From Tsukamurella pseudospumae (GTDB taxonomy: Bacteria; Actinomycetota; Actinomycetes; Mycobacteriales; Mycobacteriaceae), in assembly GCF_001575205.1 (NCBI RefSeq), contig NZ_LSRE01000009.1, positions 124,001 to 188,000 of the forward strand: a DNA stretch of 64,000 nucleotides, written 5' to 3'. The notes under the pieces were generated by a model that had not been told where the DNA came from, did no database searches, and worked only from the letters and a program-made list of their open reading frames with translations. Shown piece by piece: positions 17,937-26,131 of the stretch (the stretch's first letter is position 1; each line of letters opens with the position of its first letter). The position numbers were made by a program, and so were the translations under genes.

Positions 17937-18983
17937 TCAGTCGCGCGTGTCGATCCATTCCAGGTACGCGCTGCCGGCGACGGGCTCCTCGCGGTAGGAC
18001 CCGATGTAGGTGTACGCGCCCACGTAGCCGCGTCCGTGCCCGTAGCGCAGCGTGCTGTCCACCGAACCGTCCACGGTCAGCACCTCGGCATCGCCGTCGC
18101 GCACCGTCCACCGGAGGAGGACGGGCACCGTCATCGCCCGGCCCCGTTCGTCGACCACCTCGCGGGACTCGAGCACCTCCATCCGCACGTCCTCGTAGAC
18201 CTCCGCCGGCGCGCCGAGCCGGCGCACGTGCGCGAGGCGGCACGCGATGCTGCCGCGGGCGCGGACGTCGGTGAGAAGGATCTGCGTCGTGGGGTCGATG
18301 TCGATGATCTGGTACGTGAAGAAGTCGATCGGCAGCTTGAGCGGGCCGGGGATCGGTCGGCCGAGCAGTGACTGGTGCGTGCGCATCCGCGCGTACTCGA
18401 ACGTGCCGACACCCTCGACCCGATCGCCGTCGACGGTGCCGGTGTACGGCGCCGTCAGGCTGAGGTGGTCGTAGACGGGCGTCTTGACGAAGTAGGAGAC
18501 CTGGTCGGTGACCTCGAGCTCCAGGTCGACGCCGAATCCCGGGTAGCGCCCGCGCACCGTCACCCGCGGCAGGTCGATGTCGATCGCGAGCTCGTCGCCC
18601 CACCGGAGTGCGGAGCCGTCGCGGGCGAAACTGCACTCCGTCGACGCGTCGTACGCGCGGTAGAAGTGCTGGTCGGCGTACGCGGTCGAGGAGAGCACCG
18701 TCGTGGTGTTGCGGGCGTCCGCAGCCGCCAAATGATCCTGGTCGAAGAGCTCCGCGCCGGGCGCGCCGATGAGCGTCATCGTGTTCACGTACCGGTAGGG
18801 CTCGGGCAGGTCCGGTACGAACACCCCGTAGTGCGTGGTCGACCACACCTTGGACGTCACGTGCGGCCGCAGGATCTCGGGCTGGTCGAAGGGACGCCTC
18901 GACGCCTCGATCCTGCTGTCGAGCAGCGGGAGCGCCGCGTCGACCACGGCGCGGGACAACAGGGTGGAAATCTTGCGGCTCAT
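17937..18983 (-). CDS. DUF6670-like protein of unknown function
   Basis: A 348-residue soluble protein starting MSRKISTLLSRAVVDAALPL. The body is beta-rich with many aromatic residues (SKVWSTTHYGVFVPDLPEPY, YFVKTPVYDHLSLTAPYTGT), like lipocalin or acetoacetate-decarboxylase-shaped folds; I recognise only a DUF6670-like pattern. The start is the ATG at 18983, four bases inside the end of the upstream TetR gene, with GGAG six bases before it. Coupling to the TetR gene suggests the regulator controls it. Confidence 0.72.
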   Translation of the reverse strand: MSRKISTLLSRAVVDAALPLLDSRIEASRRPFDQPEILRPHVTSKVWSTTHYGVFVPDLPEPYRYVNTMTLIGAPGAELFDQDHLAAADARNTTTVLSSTAYADQHFYRAYDASTECSFARDGSALRWGDELAIDIDLPRVTVRGRYPGFGVDLELEVTDQVSYFVKTPVYDHLSLTAPYTGTVDGDRVEGVGTFEYARMRTHQSLLGRPIPGPLKLPIDFFTYQIIDIDPTTQILLTDVRARGSIACRLAHVRRLGAPAEVYEDVRMEVLESREVVDERGRAMTVPVLLRWTVRDGDAEVLTVDGSVDSTLRYGHGRGYVGAYTYIGSYREEPVAGSAYLEWIDTRD

Positions 18984-19651
18984 GACATCTCCGTTTCGGG
19001 GGTGGTCGACGGTGCCGGGAACGACAGGGCGGCGAGGATGCGCGCGGAGGTGGCGGACACCTCGGCGGCGGACATACCGGGATCGAGACTCCACCAGTGC
19101 ATGGACGCGGAGACCATCGATTCCCAGATCAGGACGGCGGCGGAGCTGTCCCGGGGATCGGTCAGACCCGCGGCGCGCAGCACATCGGCGACGGCGCGCG
19201 CCGATTGTTCCCGCAGTCGGTGCCGCTGGGCGCGGGCGGCGTCGCGTCCGGCGCCGACGGGGAGCGTGCGGTCGTACAGGAGCGCCCAGTATCCGGTGCG
19301 GCCCTCGAGGGCGGTGAACAGTGAGGTGAGGACGGCGCTCGCGGACCGGCCGAACAGGGACATGTGCGGTTCTGGGGAGTTCGGCGAGGCGACCGCGCCG
19401 GTCACCGCGTCGAAGACGATCGGGCCGGCCTTCTCGACGCAGGCGATGTACAGCTTCTCCTTCGACGAGAAGTAGGCCAGTACGAGGGCTTTCGACACGT
19501 CGGCGCGCGCCGCGATCGTCGTGAGTTGGGCGCCGGCGTATCCGGCCTCCCCGAACTCCTGGGCGGCGGCCTCCAGGATCGCTGCGGCGCGGACCTCGCG
19601 GGGGACGCCGCGGCTGCCGGAGCGCGCGGGTCCGGTGACCGAGGTGGTCAT
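18980..19651 (-). CDS. TetR-family regulator
   Basis: A 223-residue regulator. The helix-turn-helix region reads AAQEFGEAGYAGAQLTTIAARADVSKALVLAYFSSKEKLY, then a C-terminal all-helical domain. ATG 19651 is chosen; the open frame goes further upstream, but homology begins near VPREVRAAAILEAA. The next gene overlaps by four bases (ATGA), so the two are translated together. A short dyad GTGAC-N6-GTCAC at about 19681-19696 upstream could be its operator. Confidence 0.88.
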   Translation of the reverse strand: MTTSVTGPARSGSRGVPREVRAAAILEAAAQEFGEAGYAGAQLTTIAARADVSKALVLAYFSSKEKLYIACVEKAGPIVFDAVTGAVASPNSPEPHMSLFGRSASAVLTSLFTALEGRTGYWALLYDRTLPVGAGRDAARAQRHRLREQSARAVADVLRAAGLTDPRDSSAAVLIWESMVSASMHWWSLDPGMSAAEVSATSARILAALSFPAPSTTPETEMS

Positions 19652-19744
19652 GCGCTGCTCCTCTCGCCGCGTTCGTAGAAGTGACTCGCCGGTCACATTA
19701 GGTTCGGTCGGCCGCGTGGTCAATGCCGGGTCGGCGGTTGTGCG

Positions 19745-19786
19745 GCTAACGACGTTAGCTTACAATGAGGCTAACAATGTTAGCCT
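19745..19786. promoter_or_regulatory. Double palindromic operator GCTAAC-N3-GTTAGC
   Basis: Two copies of GCTAAC-N3-GTTAGC at 19745-19759 and 19770-19784, the second extended to AGGCTAAC-AAT-GTTAGCCT (19768-19786). Centres are 25 bases apart. The second copy overlaps a TAGCCT -10 box, so binding would repress the SRPBCC-TetR operon starting at 19797. Confidence 0.75.
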
Positions 19787-19796
19787 GGGAGGCGTC

Positions 19797-20303
19797 ATGA
19801 AGTGGATTCTGTCGGTGGTCGCAGTGATGGTGCTGGTGGGAGTACTCGCGGCCGTGCTGTACCGGGACCGGACCGTCGAGCGGTCGGTCGAGATCGAGGC
19901 GTCGCCCGCAGAGGTGTGGCGGGTGCTGATCGACTTCGAGGCCTACCCGCAGTGGAATCCGTTCGTGATCCGCGCCGCTGCGCCGGACGGTCTCGAGGTC
20001 GGCCGCGACCTCGACGTCCGGATCCGGGACCGGGGCTCCGAGACGGGCTTCCGGCCCGAGGTGTTGGCGGTGGATCCGGAGCGCGAACTGCGCTGGTTGG
20101 GGAGGGTTCTGCTGCCCCGGCTGCTCGACGGCGAGCACTCCTTCCGTCTGGAGACCACGCCGACCGGGACCCGATTCATCCAGGGCGAGCGGTTCCGCGG
20201 AGTGCTGGTGCCCGTGGTCGGCTCGTCGATCGACGTCGCCGACGGCTTCGACGCCATGAACCGCGCGCTGCGGGAACGGGTGCTGGCTACGATCGCCCGG
20301 TGA
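19797..20303 (+). CDS. Membrane-anchored SRPBCC domain protein
   Basis: A 168-residue protein with one N-terminal hydrophobic helix (residues 3-22), then an SRPBCC domain (VERSVEIEASPAEVWRVLIDFEAYPQWNPF to a C-terminal helix DGFDAMNRALRERV). The family binds hydrophobic ligands. The TetR gene starts on its last codon, so the protein may act on or respond to the regulator's ligand. GGGAGG lies five bases before the ATG. Confidence 0.82.
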   Translation: MKWILSVVAVMVLVGVLAAVLYRDRTVERSVEIEASPAEVWRVLIDFEAYPQWNPFVIRAAAPDGLEVGRDLDVRIRDRGSETGFRPEVLAVDPERELRWLGRVLLPRLLDGEHSFRLETTPTGTRFIQGERFRGVLVPVVGSSIDVADGFDAMNRALRERVLATIAR

Positions 20304-20818
20304 TCCCCGACGAGCTGGACCCGCTGCGCGCCGCGACCCCTCGCGCCCGGCAGATCGTGGCGGCCGCCCGCGTCCTACTGGAACGCGACGGCTGGGATCG
20401 TGTGACGATGCGCGACCTCGCCGAAGAGATCGGGATCCGCGCACCGTCGCTGTACAAGCACTTCGCGAACAAGGACGCGCTCAAGGCCGTCCTCGTCGGT
20501 GTCGCGCTCGCCGAGTCGGGCGCCGCACTCCGCCCCGTCACCGGCGTGGCAGAGCTGATTCGCGACTACCGCTCCGTCGCGCGGGCCACCCCGAACCTGT
20601 ACCGACTCGCCACCGTCGGGCCACTGGACCGGGGCGCGCTCCCGGACGGACTGGAGGAGTGGTCGGGCGCACCCTTCTTCGAGGTCACAGGCGATCCGCA
20701 TGCGGCGCAGGCGTTGTGGGCCGCGGCGCACGGCATGGCGATCCTCGAGATCGACGGCCGGTTCCCCGCCGGCGAGCTGGATCGGACATGGGCGGAGCTG
20801 GCGGCGAAATTCGCGTGA
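20300..20818 (+). CDS. TetR-family regulator, probably autoregulatory
   Basis: A 172-residue regulator. The helix-turn-helix VTMRDLAEEIGIRAPSLYKHFANKDALKAVL is at about residues 34-64, followed by a short TetR_C-type domain containing DPHAAQALWAAAHGMAILE. GTG 20300 overlaps the SRPBCC stop codon (GTGA). Since it is the second gene of the operon preceded by two GCTAAC-N3-GTTAGC sites, I infer that it binds them. Confidence 0.87.
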   Translation: MIPDELDPLRAATPRARQIVAAARVLLERDGWDRVTMRDLAEEIGIRAPSLYKHFANKDALKAVLVGVALAESGAALRPVTGVAELIRDYRSVARATPNLYRLATVGPLDRGALPDGLEEWSGAPFFEVTGDPHAAQALWAAAHGMAILEIDGRFPAGELDRTWAELAAKFA

Positions 20819-20840
20819 CAGCGCGCGTAGGGTGGAGTGC

Positions 20841-20885
20841 ATGAACCGAGGAGGAGTGTCCGGCGCCCTGCGCCACGGCAGATGA
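20841..20885 (+). CDS. Leader peptide, 14 residues, ahead of the FBP gene
   Basis: ATG to TGA encodes MNRGGVSGALRHGR. TAGGGT at 20828-20833 ends seven bases before the ATG, the same spacing as other leaderless genes here. The first codons (TGAACCG, 20842-20848) are complementary to CGGTTCA at 20971-20977, directly before the FBP start codon. It is probably a regulatory leader rather than a functional peptide; expression is unproven. Confidence 0.45.
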   Translation: MNRGGVSGALRHGR

Positions 20886-20980
20886 TCCCGCCCCGCAGCC
20901 GATCCACCGGACCGGCCGCGCAGCTCTGCCTACACACCTCACCCCCGCGCACCGCCCGGGGATCACAGAACGGTTCAATC

Positions 20981-21487
20981 ATGGATCCCGTATCCCAGCA
21001 GCAGATCATCGACGCCTTCCGCGGCGCCACCAAGAGCGAGATCAAGCGCGTGACCTTCCCGGCCGACTTCGACGACCTCGACTTCGGCAAGCTCGAGTAC
21101 CTCGGGTGGCGCGACAGGAAGATCCCGCGGCGCGCCTACGTCGCCGTCCCCACCACCGGACCCGACGGTGCCGAGCTGGTCACCGTCATCCTCACCCAGG
21201 CCGAGAAGAAGCCCGCCGCGAAGGCCATGTGCTCGTGGTGCCGCGACGTGAACATCACGAGCCAGGCGGTCCTCTACACCGTCCGACGGGGCGGTGCCGC
21301 CGGTCGCAAGGGCGACACCATCGGCATGCTCGTGTGCGAGGACTTCAGTTGCGCCGCGAACGCGCGCAAGCTACCGCCCGCGTTCCACAAGGGCACCGAT
21401 GTGGAGATGATCCGCGAGCAGAACCTCGCTGACCTGCGGACCCGTGTGAACGGATTCGTCGCCGAGGTGCTCAGCACCGAGGAGTAG
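20981..21487 (+). CDS. FBP (EF-G-binding, FusB-like) zinc-finger protein
   Basis: A 168-residue protein starting MDPVSQQQIIDAFRGATKSE. The C-terminal treble-clef finger has MCSWCRDV and VCEDFSCAANARK, two Cys pairs that would bind zinc. FBP/FusB proteins bind elongation factor G and free it from stalled ribosomes; in staphylococci this gives fusidic-acid resistance. Whether this one protects against a drug or is a housekeeping factor is unknown. ATG 20981 is the family start; no clear Shine-Dalgarno site is visible. Its stop abuts the converging lcp gene with no gap. Confidence 0.82.
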   Translation: MDPVSQQQIIDAFRGATKSEIKRVTFPADFDDLDFGKLEYLGWRDRKIPRRAYVAVPTTGPDGAELVTVILTQAEKKPAAKAMCSWCRDVNITSQAVLYTVRRGGAAGRKGDTIGMLVCEDFSCAANARKLPPAFHKGTDVEMIREQNLADLRTRVNGFVAEVLSTEE

Positions 21488-22738
21488 TCACTTGTACTGC
21501 GGCTTACCGTAATTCGGGTTGTTGCCCGTGGGGATGGCGATGTTGATCGGCCGGAAGCCGCCCAGGTACACGAGTTCGAAGGTGTTCGCGAGCTGGTCCA
21601 TCTGGTGGTACAGCTCGGGAGGGAGGGCGGCCTGCGTGAGCCCTCCCTCGCGGATGGCCACGTAGGTGGGCCAGGTGGCGGTGAGCAGGCCCTGGTACAG
21701 CGGCTGCGGCGGCAGCTGCATCCAGTCCGTCAGCTTGTCGCCGAGGGAGTAGCGGGTGAACGCCTCGATCGCCGGCCGCGACACGATTCGTCCGTCGAGG
21801 TCGCGACCGAGGTCCACCAACATGTTGGCGATCTTGACCCCTTCGGGGGTCGGACCCATGATCGTGTCGAGGTCCTTCTGCGCCTGGCGCTCGGCCTGGT
21901 CCCAGCTCGACGGGATGTAATCGTCGCGAATACCCAGCATGTGCCCGTTGACCTGCCAGGAGTGCAGCAGCCCGTCGACCTCGTCCTGCGGCAGGTGGAC
22001 GCCCCAGTTCCGCATGATCCGCATGCCCATGGTGGCGAGGGTGTGCCAGGTGACCATCATGTCGGCCTGCGAGATGGGCTTGGGCTGGTCGGCGACCTTC
22101 TTCCAGTGCGGCGACTGCGGCAGTAGGTGCCGCACGGCGCCGTGTGTGAGACGGACCTTCACCGCGGTGGTGGCGGCCCGTCCGTTGGGGCCGTAGGCGC
22201 CGACGGCGATCTGGTCGTACACCAGGCGATAGGTCTTGGCGATGCGGTCCTTCATGTCCGCGCCGCCGGCCGACCAGTAGACGGCCCGCGATTCGCGCGG
22301 GATCACCGACATCATGATCCCGCCGCAGAGCCCGATGATCGTCGAGAGATAGAAGCTACGGGTGGTGTAGAAGGTGTCGGCGCCCTTCATCAGGCGGGCG
22401 TCGAGCCATTCGGGGAGCTTGCGTGCCTCCTCGATGAAGTCCCGCACGTCCGACGGCATGCCGTCGGGGACGGGCTGCGAGTTCGTCGTCCACTGCGCGA
22501 GGGCGCGGTTCGTCCGGTCGACGTCGCCGCGCTCGAGCACGGACTTCATGAGTGCGTCGCACTCCGGGTCCCACGTCGTGCGGGAGTCCGGGGTGGCGGT
22601 GCTGCGGACGCCGGGTTCGGCGGAGGCCAGGCCGGTGCCCAACCGGCCGGTCAGCGCGGCGATGCCCGCGCCCGCGGTCCCCACACCGGCGGCGCGAAGG
22701 GCGTGCCGTCTGCTGATGCTGCCTGCAACCGCGTCCAC
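21488..22738 (-). CDS. lcp: Tat-exported latex-clearing protein (Lcp) family oxygenase
   Basis: About 416 residues. A twin-arginine signal (SISRRHALRAAG, then a hydrophobic stretch and ASAEP) precedes a DUF2236 domain. Residues matching those studied in Lcp of Streptomyces K30 are present in order and spacing: Glu in IPRES, Arg-x-x-Lys-Thr in DRIAKTYR, and the haem-ligand His in KVRLTHGAVRH 34 residues after that Arg. Lcp enzymes are secreted b-type haem dioxygenases cleaving polyisoprene rubber to aldehydes and ketones. GTG 22738 is chosen because GAGGGAG lies five bases upstream; GTG 22744 would fall inside that site. Confidence 0.82.
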   Translation of the reverse strand: MDAVAGSISRRHALRAAGVGTAGAGIAALTGRLGTGLASAEPGVRSTATPDSRTTWDPECDALMKSVLERGDVDRTNRALAQWTTNSQPVPDGMPSDVRDFIEEARKLPEWLDARLMKGADTFYTTRSFYLSTIIGLCGGIMMSVIPRESRAVYWSAGGADMKDRIAKTYRLVYDQIAVGAYGPNGRAATTAVKVRLTHGAVRHLLPQSPHWKKVADQPKPISQADMMVTWHTLATMGMRIMRNWGVHLPQDEVDGLLHSWQVNGHMLGIRDDYIPSSWDQAERQAQKDLDTIMGPTPEGVKIANMLVDLGRDLDGRIVSRPAIEAFTRYSLGDKLTDWMQLPPQPLYQGLLTATWPTYVAIREGGLTQAALPPELYHQMDQLANTFELVYLGGFRPINIAIPTGNNPNYGKPQYK

Positions 22739-22805
22739 ATGCACTCCCTCGTTCCGCCTGTCGGTGCAGGAGTGTAGCGAGAGTCACGTTGCGGTTGCAA
22801 AAGGT

Positions 22806-23693
22806 TCAGTTCTTGGCCTGGGGAAGCTTCGCGCCCTTCGGGCTCACCCGCCCGGCCGACGGTGGCGGCACCATCGGACCGATGTCACCGTCGGGAGCGG
22901 TGTCCAGGTCGAGCATGACGGGGGCGTGGTCCGACGGCCCCTTGCCCTTGCGGGCCTGCCGGTCGATCCACGCGGCCGCGGTCCGGTCGGCGACGGTGCC
23001 GCTGGCCAGGATCAGGTCGATCCGCATGCCGAGGTTCTTGTTGAACATGCCGGCGCGGTAGTCCCAGTAGGAGAAGACCTGCTCGTGCGGCCAGCGTTCG
23101 CGGACCACATCGCGCAGGCCGAGGGCCTCGAGGGCGGCGATCGCGTCGCGCTCCGGCGGGGTGACGTGCGTGTGGCCGGCGAAGGCCGCCGGGTCGAAGA
23201 CGTCCTCGTCGGTGGGCGCGATGTTCATGTCGCCGCAGACCAGTTGGGGGACGGTATCGGCCTTCACCTGCGCGACGAGCGCGGCGAGCCACTCGAGCTT
23301 GTAGGCGTAGTGGTCGGAGTCGATCTCGCGGCCGTTCGGCGTGTACAGCGAGTGCACGCGGATGCCGGGGTCGCCGTCTCCGGCGCCGCAGACGCCCGAG
23401 ATCGCGCGGCCCTCGACGATGCCCTCGTACTCGGGCGCGCCCGGGATCCCGACGACGACGTCCTGCAGGCCCACCTTCGACAGCAGCGCCGAGCCGTTCC
23501 ACGCCGGCTGTCCCGCGGTGGCGAACTCGTAGCCGCGTTCTTCCAGGTCCGGGCCGATCAGTGTGGCGAAGGCGTCGTCGGTCATCTTCAGTTCCTGCAG
23601 ACAGACGACGTCGGGCCGGCGCGAGTCCAGCCACTCCAGCAGCCGCCCGTGCCGCTGCTTGACCGAGTTCACATTCCAGGTGGCGACGCGCAT
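22806..23693 (-). CDS. xthA: Exodeoxyribonuclease III
   Basis: A 295-residue metal-dependent AP endonuclease/3' exonuclease: MRVATWNVNSVKQRHGRLL, CLQELKMTDD (metal Glu), YTPNGREIDSDHY, GDMNIAPTDEDV, RIDLILAS and the terminal SDHAPVMLDLD with the catalytic His. It repairs abasic sites and blocked 3' ends. The C-terminus carries about 30 extra Pro/Gly/Lys-rich residues. TACGGT (minus strand, 23700-23705) is six bases before the ATG, so expression is probably leaderless. lcp follows 67 bases downstream on the same strand. Confidence 0.95.
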   Translation of the reverse strand: MRVATWNVNSVKQRHGRLLEWLDSRRPDVVCLQELKMTDDAFATLIGPDLEERGYEFATAGQPAWNGSALLSKVGLQDVVVGIPGAPEYEGIVEGRAISGVCGAGDGDPGIRVHSLYTPNGREIDSDHYAYKLEWLAALVAQVKADTVPQLVCGDMNIAPTDEDVFDPAAFAGHTHVTPPERDAIAALEALGLRDVVRERWPHEQVFSYWDYRAGMFNKNLGMRIDLILASGTVADRTAAAWIDRQARKGKGPSDHAPVMLDLDTAPDGDIGPMVPPPSAGRVSPKGAKLPQAKN

Positions 23694-23753
23694 GCCCCCA
23701 CCGTATCGGGGTGCCCTGACAGGTCCGCCGACGCGGTCGGGACACTGGAGGGC

Positions 23754-24608
23754 ATGGATTCGAGCGAGCGGTACCTCCACGCCGCGGTCGCGGCTTCCGC
23801 CGTGGTGATCCGCGAGTACTCGACGTCGTTCTCGCTCGCCACGCGGATGATGCCGCGCCGCGTGCGTGATCACATCATGTCCATCTACGGGCTGGTCCGG
23901 GTGGCGGACGAGATCGTCGACGGTGCCTGCCCCACCGATCCGCGGGCCCACCTCGACGCGCTCGAGGCGTCGGTCGAGGCCGCGATCTCGGACGGGTTCA
24001 GCGCGAACCTCGTGGTGCACGCCTTCGCCGCGACCGCCCGTGCGACCGGTTTCGGCACCGAGCTGACCAGGCCCTTCTTCGCGTCCATGCGCGCGGACCT
24101 GACCCCCGCGCCGCACACGCCGGAGTCGCTGGCCGCGTACATCCACGGGTCCGCCGAGGTGGTCGGGCTGATGTGCCTGCGCGCCTACCTGTATGGCGTG
24201 CCCGCCTCGAGTCGGCCCGCTCGCTCCGCTCCCGGCGCCGGGTCGGACTACGAGCGCCTGGCGCCGGACGCCGCGCGACTCGGGGCGGCCTTCCAGAAGG
24301 TCAACTTCCTGCGCGACCTCACCGACGACGAGCTCCGCCTCGGCCGCGCCTACCTGCCCGAGCTCACGCAGCAGGCCTTCGACGACGCCCTCGACGACGC
24401 CGCCGCCGACCTCGCCGCCGGTCGCGCCGGGATCGCGCGGCTCCCGCGCGACGTCCAGCGCGGCGTCCGCGCCGCCGCCGACCTCTACGGGGAGCTCGTC
24501 CGCCGTCTCCGGTCCGCCGGGCTCGACGGTGCCCGCTCCGGCCGCGTTCGCGTCCCCACGACGGCGAAGGCGACGGTGCTCGCCCGCTCGGTCGTCGCCC
24601 CGCAGTGA
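23754..24608 (+). CDS. crtB: Phytoene/squalene synthase
   Basis: A 284-residue head-to-head prenyl synthase. Seen: YSTSFSLATRMMPRRVRDHIMSIYGLVRVADEIVDG with the first Asp-rich motif and FQKVNFLRDLTDDELRLGRAYLP with the second. It condenses two geranylgeranyl diphosphates to phytoene. A CrtI-type desaturase lies 13 kb away (37635-39125), so carotenoid genes are split in this chromosome. Squalene synthesis cannot be excluded. The start is the ATG at 23754; GACACT lies seven bases before it and GGAGGG directly before. Confidence 0.9.
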   Translation: MDSSERYLHAAVAASAVVIREYSTSFSLATRMMPRRVRDHIMSIYGLVRVADEIVDGACPTDPRAHLDALEASVEAAISDGFSANLVVHAFAATARATGFGTELTRPFFASMRADLTPAPHTPESLAAYIHGSAEVVGLMCLRAYLYGVPASSRPARSAPGAGSDYERLAPDAARLGAAFQKVNFLRDLTDDELRLGRAYLPELTQQAFDDALDDAAADLAAGRAGIARLPRDVQRGVRAAADLYGELVRRLRSAGLDGARSGRVRVPTTAKATVLARSVVAPQ

Positions 24609-24629
24609 CGATGTAGTCACTCCGCGGGG

Positions 24630-24706
24630 TATTCATCTTCTGCATATCTCGCGTCACGCCTGGTCAGGTCGTGTTTTGCGCCTGGAGACTATTCATTTCG
24701 TGCATA
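24630..24706 (+). repeat. 17-bp direct repeat, 60-bp offset
   Basis: TATTCATCTTCTGCATA (24630-24646) and TATTCATTTCGTGCATA (24690-24706) differ at a few positions and are spaced exactly 60 bases apart in the gap before the PadR-operon gene. Both are AT-rich against the background, so they may be regulator or polymerase sites. Confidence 0.5.
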
Positions 24707-24749
24707 CCCTCGCTGTCGGCGGTGTTGTCCGTCGTCGTCCCGACTGCTA

Positions 24750-24759
24750 TATCTAGATA
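24750..24759. promoter_or_regulatory. Candidate PadR operator
   Basis: TATCTAGATA, a perfect palindrome within GCTATATCTAGATACA, lies 26 bases before the start of the membrane gene that is co-transcribed with a PadR regulator. A second related half (ATCTAGGTA) follows at about 24768. AT-rich palindromes of this kind are typical PadR targets; binding is inferred. Confidence 0.5.
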
Positions 24760-24785
24760 CAAATTCGATCTAGGTAGGAGTCGAG

Positions 24786-25784
24786 ATGGAAGCGAAGGAC
24801 TTCGCTGAGCGGGACGAGAAGTGGGGCAAGCGTTACGTCGTCACCCTCGCGTGGCAGGACGGCGTCGATCGTGAGCTCGTCGTCGCTCGGCAGAACGAGC
24901 TCGTCGACTCCATCGCCGCGGCCGGAGTCTCCGCTGACGAGTTGTTCGGCGATCCCGTGGAGCTCGCCCGGGCCGATGCGATCGAGTACGGGAGTCCGGA
25001 CGCCGATGCGGAGGCGGCGGAAGGGCTGGGCATGCGTGATGTCTTCGCCCTGTCTGCGGTGATCCTGCTGATGATGGGAATCGGTGTGGGCGGGATGTTC
25101 CTGTTCGACGGTGCAGGCCCCGTCGACGTGGGCCTCGGTCCGCTCGTACTCGGGGTCGCCGTGGTGGCGTGCATGGTCGCGGGTTCTGCGGCGGTGGCGT
25201 TCTACACCGCCGGGCGGGTGCGTTCGGCGACGCGCTTCGCCGTGGGTGCACTCGCGGCCGTAGCCGCCGGCGGCGTCGTCACCGGAGTGGTCGGGTCGGA
25301 CTCTGTACTGATCGCGGGAGCGCCCAGGTGGTTGGTCGCGATCTCGTTCCTGCTCCCGAGTGTGCTCGCGGTCGTGGCCTGGCGGCTCGTGCCGGCACGG
25401 ACGCCGCAGAGCGCATGGACCGACGACGAGTGGTTCGAGCGATTCCGAGGGGCCCTGCGTGCCAAGGGGGTTCACTGGAAGGATGCGGCGGACTACGAGC
25501 GCAACCTGCGGGCGGAGCTGACGACCACCGCGTTCGACGATTTCGGGGCGCCCGGTGCGATGGCGCGACGTCTCGCGGGTGATGCCTCCGGTGCATCGGG
25601 TCGATACTGGTGGCGGATGCCGGCCTTCTACCTCGTCCTCGCACTCTTCGCAGCGTTCATGGCGGTCGACGCCGAGGGGAGTGCGAGGGCGTTGAACATC
25701 GCTCTGAGCGTGATGCTCGCGATCGGCGTCCTCACGAGCGGCCCGCGGGCATGGCGGGAGCGGACGCGGAAGGTGGCCGGATGA
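24786..25784 (+). CDS. Polytopic membrane protein paired with PadR
   Basis: A 332-residue protein. A soluble N-terminal part of about 90 residues (RYVVTLAWQDGVDRELVV) is followed by four helices, a cytosolic segment (about 215-270, DDEWFERFRGALRAKGVHW) and two more helices. The second soluble segment resembles the small helical domains of DUF1700/HAAS-type partners of PadR regulators, but I cannot assign a family. AGGAG lies five bases before the ATG. The PadR gene overlaps its stop. Confidence 0.7.
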   Translation: MEAKDFAERDEKWGKRYVVTLAWQDGVDRELVVARQNELVDSIAAAGVSADELFGDPVELARADAIEYGSPDADAEAAEGLGMRDVFALSAVILLMMGIGVGGMFLFDGAGPVDVGLGPLVLGVAVVACMVAGSAAVAFYTAGRVRSATRFAVGALAAVAAGGVVTGVVGSDSVLIAGAPRWLVAISFLLPSVLAVVAWRLVPARTPQSAWTDDEWFERFRGALRAKGVHWKDAADYERNLRAELTTTAFDDFGAPGAMARRLAGDASGASGRYWWRMPAFYLVLALFAAFMAVDAEGSARALNIALSVMLAIGVLTSGPRAWRERTRKVAG

Positions 25785-26107
25785 GCACCGCTGCGTGGCA
25801 ACGGGCGACGTTGCCGCTCTTGATCCTCGGCGTGCTCGAGTCGGCGCCGCGGCACGGCTACGGCGTCTCCGCGGCGCTGGTCGATGCGGGGCTGCAGCCG
25901 ATCAAGGGGGCCCAGTTGTATCCGGCGCTGGTGAAGATGGAGAACGACGGATTCATCGCCGCCGAGTGGGAGCAGAGCGAGTCCGGCCCCGCCCGCAAGG
26001 TCTACGAACTCACGGACGCCGGCCGCGAAGAACTCACCCGCCTCCGCGAGGAATGGCGCGCGTTCACCGCGGCCGCCGCCGCGCTCGGAGCCGCGCCCGC
26101 CCGCTGA
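25781..26107 (+). CDS. PadR-family transcriptional regulator
   Basis: A 108-residue regulator with the PadR winged helix: LILGVLESAPRHGYGVSAAL, GAQLYPALVKMENDGFI and RKVYELTDAGREELTRL. It starts at ATG 25781, overlapping the membrane gene stop (ATGA). PadR regulators commonly repress their own operon and are encoded beside the membrane protein they control, as here. A long palindrome follows 24 bases after the stop. Confidence 0.88.
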   Translation: MSTAAWQRATLPLLILGVLESAPRHGYGVSAALVDAGLQPIKGAQLYPALVKMENDGFIAAEWEQSESGPARKVYELTDAGREELTRLREEWRAFTAAAAALGAAPAR

Positions 26108-26131
26108 TTCACGTGGTCCCACGTCCCGCTG

